A stretch of 7,806 nt of DNA from Clostridiales bacterium (GTDB taxonomy: Bacteria > Bacillota > Clostridia > Oscillospirales > Oscillospiraceae): the NCBI GenBank assembly GCA_003533405.1, contig DQDL01000037.1, positions 1-7,806 on the forward strand, read 5' to 3'. The position numbers were made by a program, and so were the translations under genes. Under the pieces are notes generated by a model. That model saw only the letters and a list, made by a program, of their open reading frames with translations, was not told the DNA's origin and did not search any database. Positions 1 through 5,218 of this stretch are shown here, piece after piece (the first letter of the stretch is position 1; each line of letters opens with the position of its first letter).

Positions 1-303
1 TACCGCGGCCAGTGCCCGCGCACGATGAACATGGCGAAGGTCTACGGCCGCAAGCAGTATGTGAACGACATTGCCAAGGAGTACGGCGCGGACGGCATTG
101 TGTACGAGCAGATCAAGTTCTGCGACCCGTGGGCGTATGAGCGCCTTATGGGTTCGACGATGCTGCGCGATGACTATGGCTATCCTGTCCTCTCGGTCGA
201 CAGGCCTTATAATATTGCCTCGGCTCTCGGCCAGATGCGCACGCGCGTGCAGGCCTTTGTGGAAAGCATTGAGATCAAGAAGCTTCAGGGAGGTGCGAAA
301 TAG
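1..303 (+). CDS. 2-hydroxyacyl-CoA dehydratase subunit, C-terminal 100 residues (5' end outside window)
   Basis: The reading frame is open from base 1 and ends at TAG 301-303, so this is the tail of a gene that begins upstream. The 100 visible residues match the C-terminal end of the 2-hydroxyacyl-CoA dehydratase family (HgdA/HgdB, FldB/FldC, HadB/HadC type). This shows in the segment QIKFCDPWAYE (visible residues 38-48) and the closing GQMRTRVQAFVES (77-89), which is typical of family members. In the family each subunit carries a [4Fe-4S] cluster held by cysteines; Cys41 in KFCDP lies where the last cluster ligand is expected, and Cys5 (QCPRT) may also matter. These enzymes dehydrate (R)-2-hydroxyacyl-CoA to enoyl-CoA through a ketyl radical after one-electron activation by an ATP-dependent activase, which is not in this window. 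The next subunit gene follows directly, so the two probably form the heterodimer. Substrate (2-hydroxyglutaryl-, lactoyl-, aryllactyl-CoA) cannot be told from this fragment. Confidence 0.88.
   Translation, partial: YRGQCPRTMNMAKVYGRKQYVNDIAKEYGADGIVYEQIKFCDPWAYERLMGSTMLRDDYGYPVLSVDRPYNIASALGQMRTRVQAFVESIEIKKLQGGAK
287..302 (+). promoter_or_regulatory. Strong ribosome binding site with no canonical start codon after it
   Basis: AGGGAGGT (287-294) is a near-perfect Shine-Dalgarno site inside the last codons of the upstream subunit. Five bases later lies ATA (300-302), which overlaps the upstream stop TAG (301-303) and is in frame with the downstream dehydratase subunit. No ATG, GTG or TTG in that frame occurs before GTG at 354. 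The spacing is ideal for initiation at 300 by termination-reinitiation, which suggests a rare ATA start. The other in-frame near-cognate, ATT at 309, is 14 bases away and less well placed. Confidence 0.6.
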
Positions 304-353
304 AGGCTATTGTTGTAAACGACAGAGAGCGCATCGGTGAAGAAAAGCTCGGC

Positions 354-1883
354 GTGCTGTTTGACGGCGGCAAGGTCCGCCGCCGCCGCGAGTGGCGCGG
401 GATCAGGGACACGCTTTATGATTACGGCAGATGGCTGTATATCCTCTCCATCCTCGCCGGGGTCATCGCAAAGCCGCGCAACGTGAAGGCCATGTTCCGC
501 TACCGCTGGTTTGCAAACTACCTCGCCGTGCCGCACATGCTCGATAAGTTCACTATGGGTCTGCGCGATGAGCCGCTGCGCATAGTACATACCGCTATGG
601 ACTTCGTCGTCAAGGACGTCGCCATGACTATCGACAACAGCATCCGCGGCGACCGCCGCACCGGAAACGACGTCGAGTTTTCCGACAGATGCGTCCTGAG
701 CGATGAGAACGCCATGACCGCGTTTATGATGGGCTTCCCCACTTTGAAGGCAATTCTGCGCGAAATACCCACAATGTTCTCTGCAAACCTCTTAAATCAG
801 TATTCCACTACCCACTATCTTGACGTCGCCCAGCAGTTCGGCATCCCCGGCGACGTGTGCCCCATGCCTGAGGCGGAGGCCGGTATCTCCATCGACGATG
901 ACTTCCCCGTCCTCGGCAAATGCGCCGTTCAGGTCAACACCACCTGCGACGGCTCCCTCATGGGCAACGGCATCATCGCAAAGCGCCTTGAGCGGGAGTA
1001 CGGCATCCCGACCTTCCAGCTGGCAGCCCCCATGCGCCACGAAAACCCCGATGTTTTAGACTACGCAGCCGAGGATATGAAAAAGTGCATCGCTTGGGTA
1101 GAGGAGAAGATGGGCGTAAAGTGGGATTGGGACACCTATTTTGAGTGTATAAAGCGTGTAAATCAGACCACCCGTGACCGTTGGGAGTGGCTCGAGGTCA
1201 ATGCCACCCAGTACCCGCAGTTTTTCGGCGCCGTGTTCTCGCTGTATAACGACACAAACTACATGGGCAACTGCGGCCGCTCCAAGGACTTCCCGCCGAT
1301 TAACGACAAGATAATGAAGCTCGTCCGTCAGGGCTACAAAAACAAGACCATGATGGCTCCCGAGTACCGCCACCGCTGCATCGTCTGGGGCGTTCAGCCG
1401 CAGTACTGCATCGACCAGCTATATTGGATGGTTAACTGCTGGGGTGTCGTTCCTCTGACCGATATGCTCTCGATGGTCGTCGAGAAGGAGTTCTGCGAAG
1501 AAAACAAGCCCGAAAATTACGAGCAGGCATATAAAGACATGGCCTACCTCAACATGAACATGATAATGCGCAACAAGACCCACGGAGGCTATGAGTGCCT
1601 TGTTGACGAGCTTTGGGAGTTCGTCGAGAGACTCAATGCCGACATGGTAATGATGTGGGAGCATATGTCCTGCAAGGCGCTCAACGGCTTACACGGCCAG
1701 TTTGAGGAGCAGGCAAGAGAGCGCGGTATCCACCTCGTTTGGGTCTGCCACGACCTTTGCGATCCGAGAGTTTTCACCCGTCAGGCCATCCGTGACCAGT
1801 TCAGCGAGTATATGCGTACCGTCATGCGTGAAGAGCCGCTCGACCCGACGCTCGAGTTCATGCCCGACGAGAATGCGTGGTAA
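354..1883 (+). CDS. 2-hydroxyacyl-CoA dehydratase family protein, large partner subunit
   Basis: This 509-residue protein (counted from GTG 354) belongs to the 2-hydroxyacyl-CoA dehydratase / benzoyl-CoA reductase subunit family. Visible landmarks are Cys169 in DVCPMPEAE, NTTCDG (195-200, Cys198), EHMSCK (436-441, Cys440) and VCHDLCDPR (464-472, Cys465/Cys469). The last mirrors the KFCDP motif of the upstream subunit and is probably the C-terminal cluster ligand. It is longer than typical HgdA (near 480) or HgdB (near 380), with an N-terminal region rich in Arg and aromatic residues (7-60). The GTG start has only a weak purine stretch before it, whereas a strong Shine-Dalgarno site points to ATA at 300, which would add 18 residues (reading EAIVVNDRERIGEEKLG after the first). 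The role is probably as partner subunit in radical dehydration of a 2-hydroxyacyl-CoA, cytoplasmic and oxygen sensitive. The family is clear; the substrate and exact start are not. Confidence 0.87.
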   Translation: MLFDGGKVRRRREWRGIRDTLYDYGRWLYILSILAGVIAKPRNVKAMFRYRWFANYLAVPHMLDKFTMGLRDEPLRIVHTAMDFVVKDVAMTIDNSIRGDRRTGNDVEFSDRCVLSDENAMTAFMMGFPTLKAILREIPTMFSANLLNQYSTTHYLDVAQQFGIPGDVCPMPEAEAGISIDDDFPVLGKCAVQVNTTCDGSLMGNGIIAKRLEREYGIPTFQLAAPMRHENPDVLDYAAEDMKKCIAWVEEKMGVKWDWDTYFECIKRVNQTTRDRWEWLEVNATQYPQFFGAVFSLYNDTNYMGNCGRSKDFPPINDKIMKLVRQGYKNKTMMAPEYRHRCIVWGVQPQYCIDQLYWMVNCWGVVPLTDMLSMVVEKEFCEENKPENYEQAYKDMAYLNMNMIMRNKTHGGYECLVDELWEFVERLNADMVMMWEHMSCKALNGLHGQFEEQARERGIHLVWVCHDLCDPRVFTRQAIRDQFSEYMRTVMREEPLDPTLEFMPDENAW

Positions 1884-1896
1884 AGGAGATAAGACT

Positions 1897-2067
1897 ATGA
1901 ATAAATTTGCTAAGATCCCTCTGATGATGCTCGGCGGCGGCGCATCGGTGTTTGCCGTGCTGTTCACGGTATATTTTTTCAATCTCGACATGAAATTCAT
2001 GTCTTACTGCGTTGAGCCTATTCTGCTGAAGATATACGACATGAGAAAGCCCAACTACTATGTCTGA
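1897..2067 (+). CDS. Small single-span membrane protein at the end of the dehydratase operon
   Basis: This 56-residue protein starts at ATG 1897, seven bases after the Shine-Dalgarno site AAAGGAG (1883-1889), 13 bases past the stop of the dehydratase subunit. The frame is also open further upstream inside the previous gene, but only 1897 has a ribosome binding site. Residues 7-30 (IPLMMLGGG then ASVFAVLFTVYFFNL) form one hydrophobic span. A short basic start (MNKFAK) precedes it, predicting a cytoplasmic N-terminus by the positive-inside rule, and a 26-residue tail ends in KPNYYV. A terminator follows 12 bases after the stop, so it is the last gene of the operon. No family was recognised. The role could be membrane tethering of the dehydratase, a link to an electron-transfer or transport protein, or something unrelated. 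The clean ribosome site, spacing and terminator support a real gene. Confidence 0.72.
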   Translation: MNKFAKIPLMMLGGGASVFAVLFTVYFFNLDMKFMSYCVEPILLKIYDMRKPNYYV

Positions 2068-2078
2068 GCAATAAATAG

Positions 2079-2109
2079 AAAAAGGAAGTCCCGAGGGACT
2101 TCCTTTTTT
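2079..2109. terminator. Bidirectional intrinsic terminator between convergent units
   Basis: GGAAGTCC and GGACTTCC form the core stem around a CGAG tetraloop (core 2084-2103). The stem is flanked by A residues on the left (2079-2083) and T residues on the right (2104-2109). On the plus strand it ends the dehydratase operon; read on the minus strand it again gives a hairpin followed by a T run, 14 bases past the stop of the anti-sigma factor gene. One hairpin can thus serve both units. Confidence 0.92.
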
Positions 2110-2122
2110 CTATGCCGTATTA

Positions 2123-3625
2123 TCAGTCGTCAAGCTCCTTGTCGGACTTGATGATCGTGCCCTTTTCGGCGTCTATCTCGTAGTCGTACTCATAGCCTGC
2201 GGACTTGAACTCGACCTCGTACACAAGCTTGCCGTTTTCACGGTCGAGCTCAACTTTGAGCTCCGTGGCCTGCGCCTCGGTGAGGCCTGCGTGCTTTAAG
2301 GCGGCACTCTTTGCGGCTGCATTGCCGATGACATTTTCCTTGGCGGCACTTGTGCTCTTATTGCCGCCGTTGCCGGCTGATTTGACATCCTTGCCGTTTA
2401 TCTCATTATCGTACGCAACGATTGCGCCGGTCTTGGCATTGATGTCGTACTCATACTCGTCATAACCACGGTCAAACTCGACTTCATAGACCATGACACC
2501 GTCATCATTGTCAAGCTTGACCTCAATGTTCTTGACCTGATCCTTGGTAAGGCCTGCTGCCTTGAGTGCGGCCGAGAGAGCAGCGTCCTTGCCAATGTAG
2601 GACTTTGAGGCTGCATCGTCATTTTTTGTGCTGCTTTCAAACTTGACTTCCTTGCCGTTTATCTCGTTGTCGTATGCAACGACTGCGCCGGTCTTGGCAT
2701 CAATATCATATTCGTACTCGTCGAAGCTGCGGTCAAACTCGACCTCGTATACCATGACGCCGTGCTCGTAGTCGAGCTCGATCTCGATATTCTTGACCTG
2801 ATCCTTGGTAAGACCTGCGGCCTTGAGTGCGGCGGAGAGCGCTGCATCCTTGCCGATGTAGGACTTTGCACTTGCCTTGCCCTCGGTCTTGATGCCGCTG
2901 AGCTTGGCGTTTTCGCTGATGAGGTTGAGCTCGTTGATGGTAAGTCCCGCAAGCTGCTCGAAGCTGTGGGTCTTGCTGTTTTTGACTATCTCATTGATGA
3001 GGGAAGCCTTGCCGACGGTGATGCCGTACTCGTTTGCCTTCTTGACAAGCTCATCGTCTGCATCGGTGACATTCTGGCTGAGCACCGCACCGTCCTTGAG
3101 CAGGGCGTTGACCTCGCTTGCAAGCTTCGTTTCAAGTGCGTTTGCGTCATAGCCCTCAACGCCGGAGACCGACAGCAGGATGGAGTTTTGCATCTCGCTG
3201 AGATAACCGTGCTTGAGCATAGAACCGATGATGGCGTTGACCGCTACATCAAGGTCGGTATCCTCAAGATCCATGCCTTCGAGCACCTTTTTGCCGTCGG
3301 CGTTAAGTCCGGTTGCGGAGATAACCTCCTCGTCCTTGTCGACCTTCAGCTCAATGCTGGGGTTTACATCGAGAGAAACTACGGCGGCAAGGGCGTTGCT
3401 TGAAGTGCCCAAGCCATTGTTTTTAGCTATGAATATACCCGCAATAAGCAGGACGAACACTGCCGCAACGGCAGCAAAAGCGGCAAAGCCTCTGTTTTTC
3501 TTCTTTTCCATGTAGATTACCTTTCCTTTCTCATGGTCGCAAGCATGCAGGACATTGTCCAGCACATCAGGCGCCGCGTTGGAAACGGCAGATCTAAGCA
3601 TCGTCGTGACCTCGTCTTTTTTCAT
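2123..3625 (-). CDS. Membrane anti-sigma factor with RsgI-like domain and three PepSY-like repeats
   Basis: The chosen start (ATG, 3625-3623) gives 500 residues, lies one base after the sigma factor stop, and has GGAGG (3638-3634 region) upstream. An ATG at 3646 lies inside the sigma gene and is less likely. Residues 1-44 are a short, probably cytoplasmic helix-rich segment, followed by a membrane span near 47-67 (AAFAAVAAVFVLLIAGIF). Residues 77-158 resemble the RsgI middle domain (VVSLDVNPSIELKVD, then a later LSVSG). Residues 159-253 look helical. Three PepSY-like units follow at about 254-328, 341-415 and 430-500, each with a helix (AALKAAGLT), a strand (VYEVEF) and an acidic YEYDI/DAKTG strand. 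The likely role is to hold the ECF sigma factor at the membrane and release it on an envelope signal. Known RsgI proteins usually pair with SigI, and the N-terminus here does not obviously match RsgI_N, so the partner class is unusual. The signal is unknown. Confidence 0.82.
   Translation of the reverse strand: MKKDEVTTMLRSAVSNAAPDVLDNVLHACDHEKGKVIYMEKKKNRGFAAFAAVAAVFVLLIAGIFIAKNNGLGTSSNALAAVVSLDVNPSIELKVDKDEEVISATGLNADGKKVLEGMDLEDTDLDVAVNAIIGSMLKHGYLSEMQNSILLSVSGVEGYDANALETKLASEVNALLKDGAVLSQNVTDADDELVKKANEYGITVGKASLINEIVKNSKTHSFEQLAGLTINELNLISENAKLSGIKTEGKASAKSYIGKDAALSAALKAAGLTKDQVKNIEIELDYEHGVMVYEVEFDRSFDEYEYDIDAKTGAVVAYDNEINGKEVKFESSTKNDDAASKSYIGKDAALSAALKAAGLTKDQVKNIEVKLDNDDGVMVYEVEFDRGYDEYEYDINAKTGAIVAYDNEINGKDVKSAGNGGNKSTSAAKENVIGNAAAKSAALKHAGLTEAQATELKVELDRENGKLVYEVEFKSAGYEYDYEIDAEKGTIIKSDKELDD
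2381..2605 (-). repeat. PepSY unit repeat, second copy
   Basis: This is a 225-base in-frame repeat coding residues 341-415 of the anti-sigma factor. Compared by eye with the copy at 2642-2866 it differs at about 37 bases (roughly 84% identity) and about 10 of 75 residues. Most base changes are silent. The repeat period is 261 bases (87 residues). Confidence 0.9.
2642..2866 (-). repeat. PepSY unit repeat, first copy
   Basis: This partner copy codes residues 254-328. A Ser/Lys/Asp-rich linker of 12 residues separates it from the second copy. The third unit (coded near 2123-2338) is clearly related but much more diverged, so the first two appear to come from a later tandem duplication. Confidence 0.9.
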
Positions 3626-3626
3626 T

Positions 3627-4193
3627 TTATTCCGCCTCCATCGCATGTCTTAATTTGTTTACGGCTCGTGAGTATTTGGAAAGCACTGTGGCGATCGGCA
3701 TATCAAGCAGCTTTGCAATTTCTCTGTGCTTTATACCGGCGACTGCGTGCAGCATGACGATCTGCTTCTGCTCAGCCGACAGGATATCCAGAGCCTTTTG
3801 CAGTAATATCCTCTCGTCCGAGCTGACCGAGGGATTGTCGGCGAGGTACTCCGACCAGTCCTCTTCGGGAAGCTCACAGTCTTTTTTGACCTCTCTAAGG
3901 CGCATCTTCGCAAGGTTCTTGGCAATGGTCATGATCCACGCCATGGGCTTGCCCTTGGGAATGTATCGCTCCGCTGCGGAATACACATTAATGTATGTTT
4001 CCTGCAGAACATCCTCGGCATCGGCAGGGCAGTGAGACAAGCTCATCGCAAAGCCGTATACCGCCGAGTGTGTACGCTCGTACAGCGATGCAAGGGCATC
4101 CTTTTCGCCTTGTGCGATCCGAGCCAGAAGCGCTTCGAGCTCGGCCGCTTCGCTTACGCCGTGTTCAGTTGAAGAGGTCATGAGTATCAGCAT
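3627..4193 (-). CDS. ECF-family RNA polymerase sigma factor
   Basis: The protein has 188 residues, the usual size for extracytoplasmic-function sigma factors that keep only regions 2 and 4. Region 2 spans about 33-101 and includes ADAEDVLQETYINVY (57-71) for core polymerase binding and PMAWIMTIAKNLAKMRLRE (83-101) for -10 recognition. Region 4 spans about 129-184, with a helix-turn-helix in GIKHREIAKLLDMPIATV (153-170) followed by LSKYSRAVNKLR for -35 contact. The ATG at 4193 has AAGGA seven bases upstream; a second ATG four codons in is possible. The anti-sigma gene begins one base after its stop, so the two are probably translationally coupled and act as a pair. The target genes are unknown. 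ECF factors often activate their own promoter, which would lie in 4194-4261. Subgroup assignment was not possible by eye. Confidence 0.93.
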   Translation of the reverse strand: MLILMTSSTEHGVSEAAELEALLARIAQGEKDALASLYERTHSAVYGFAMSLSHCPADAEDVLQETYINVYSAAERYIPKGKPMAWIMTIAKNLAKMRLREVKKDCELPEEDWSEYLADNPSVSSDERILLQKALDILSAEQKQIVMLHAVAGIKHREIAKLLDMPIATVLSKYSRAVNKLRHAMEAE

Positions 4194-4216
4194 CTTGCTT
4201 TCCTTTCTTCACACTA

Positions 4217-4250
4217 TTAATGCATGGGAAGGGCGTTTTATTGCATGGAA
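4217..4250. repeat. Pair of TGCATGG direct repeats upstream of the sigma gene
   Basis: TTAATGCATGGGAA (4217-4230) and TTATTGCATGGAA (4238-4250) are near copies whose TGCATGG cores lie 21 bases apart, about two helical turns. They occupy most of the 68-base gap between dapF and the sigma gene. They could be an operator pair or part of a sigma-specific promoter. A perfect AT-only palindrome, ATAAAAATTTTTAT, lies beside them at 4252-4265, overlapping the dapF stop. Nothing here looks like a GC-rich terminator. Confidence 0.6.
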
Positions 4251-4261
4251 AATAAAAATTT

Positions 4262-5077
4262 TTATAAAAAGCAAATTTCACCATCGCAGACCTTGCATGT
4301 CGGACCCGTGAGGTATATATCGTGAACGGCTGCGCCGTCTGCTTTGACCGTGACGAACAGGTCGCCGCCCGGCATGGAGACCGTGACATTTTCTCCGCTT
4401 ACCAAGCCTTTTTGAGTGAGTGCCGTAACTATCGAGCCGCTGCCTGTGCCGCAGGCGAGGGTAAAGTCCTCGACCCCACGCTCAAATGTCACGGCTTTGA
4501 TGTGGTCTTTGCCGACGAGCTTTACAAAACTCACATTCGCACCCTTGGGAAAGGCAGGGGAGAAGCGGAGCTTTTTGCCGAGGCTAAAAAGCTCGTCGTG
4601 CGGGACCTCGTCCCAATCGTCCATGACGACAACGGCGTGCGGTATCCCGGGGTCTCCCAGTTCAATGTACGAGCAAGCGTATCCCTCGGCAGAGCGCTCA
4701 AGGTCAATTACGCTCGGATCATTGAGGCGTATGCGGTAGAGCGTGTCCGTTATCCGCTCACCGGTGACCAAGCCTGCGGTCGTCTCGATGCGCTGCGTCT
4801 TACCTGCAAGGCCGTGCTCAAAGCCGTAGCGTGCGATGCAGCGTGCACCGTTGCCGCACATTTCGCCAAGCGAGCCGTCCGAGTTATAAAAAAGCAGCTT
4901 AAAATCACCGTCTTGCTCAGCTCTCGCCGTGAGCATCAAGCCGTCGGCACCGATGCCGGTGCGCCTTGCGCATAGCTTCTGCGCAAGCTCGGGAGCACAT
5001 GCCGGGTCAAGCTTTTCCTCGATAAGATTTATGATAACGAAGTCGTTTCCGGCTCCGTGCATTTTCGTAAACTTCAT
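4262..5077 (-). CDS. dapF: Diaminopimelate epimerase
   Basis: DapF interconverts LL- and meso-2,6-diaminopimelate without a cofactor, late in the lysine pathway, and so supplies lysine and the peptidoglycan cross-linking residue. From ATG 5077 the protein is 271 residues, close to E. coli DapF (274). It opens with the typical KMHGAGNDF (residues 5-13). The two catalytic cysteines are present: Cys74 in EMCGNGARC and Cys209 in ACGTGSGS. FYNSDGS (63-69) just before the first site is also a family feature. GGAGG lies five bases before ATG 5077; a TTG at 5089 sits within that site and is not a credible start. Its promoter is at 5110-5138. The sigma/anti-sigma pair lies downstream on the same strand with a 68-base gap and no clear terminator, so read-through is possible. 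Confidence 0.97.
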   Translation of the reverse strand: MKFTKMHGAGNDFVIINLIEEKLDPACAPELAQKLCARRTGIGADGLMLTARAEQDGDFKLLFYNSDGSLGEMCGNGARCIARYGFEHGLAGKTQRIETTAGLVTGERITDTLYRIRLNDPSVIDLERSAEGYACSYIELGDPGIPHAVVVMDDWDEVPHDELFSLGKKLRFSPAFPKGANVSFVKLVGKDHIKAVTFERGVEDFTLACGTGSGSIVTALTQKGLVSGENVTVSMPGGDLFVTVKADGAAVHDIYLTGPTCKVCDGEICFL

Positions 5078-5109
5078 TTTGTCCTCCAAAGGGCTTCGTT
5101 ATTAAATAG

Positions 5110-5138
5110 ATTATATCAATACTGCTTATCTTAGTAAA
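5110..5138 (-). promoter_or_regulatory. Sigma-A-type promoter for dapF
   Basis: On the minus strand TTTACT (5138-5133) and a perfect TATAAT (5115-5110) are 17 bases apart. The -10 box lies 32 bases before the dapF ATG, giving a short leader. The -35 box matches the consensus at four of six positions. Confidence 0.68.
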
Positions 5139-5145
5139 GCACTAC

Positions 5146-5174
5146 TTGAAATTTAATATTTACTATTATATAAT
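5146..5174 (+). promoter_or_regulatory. Sigma-A-type promoter for the CoA-transferase gene
   Basis: TTGAAA (5146-5151) and TATAAT (5169-5174) are separated by exactly 17 bases, a near-consensus housekeeping promoter. Transcription would start near 5181, giving a leader of about 38 bases with AGGAGAG (5206-5212) six bases before the ATG. Only seven bases separate its -35 box from that of the opposing dapF promoter. The near-consensus boxes suggest strong expression, as fits a central fermentation enzyme. Confidence 0.8.
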
Positions 5175-5218
5175 AAAATCATTAGTTTGAATACAAAAAC
5201 AAAATAGGAGAGAAAAAT

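Noticed and set aside
1702..1896. Longer version of the small membrane protein starting inside the dehydratase gene
   Set aside because: The upstream part is the shadow of the dehydratase C-terminus, while ATG 1897 has a strong ribosome site and starts a sensible membrane protein.
2762..3403. Open plus-strand frame of 213 codons opposite the anti-sigma gene
   Set aside because: It mirrors the acidic and Leu/Ala codons of the real gene, has no ribosome site, and the minus-strand product has clear domains.
3626..3646. Alternative anti-sigma start at ATG 3646 inside the sigma gene
   Set aside because: The ATG at 3625 follows a GGAGG at suitable spacing and directly adjoins the sigma stop; the seven extra residues (MRWRRNK) look like out-of-frame sigma coding.
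4252..4265. AT palindrome as a terminator for dapF
   Set aside because: The stem would consist only of A-T pairs with no room for a stable loop, so it should not stop transcription.
4322..4975. Open plus-strand frame of 217 codons opposite dapF
   Set aside because: dapF is unmistakable with both catalytic cysteines; the opposite frame has no recognisable motif or start signal.
5078..5089. TTG start for dapF at 5089
   Set aside because: That codon overlaps the Shine-Dalgarno site of the ATG at 5077, and DapF proteins normally begin at MKFTKMHG-like sequence.
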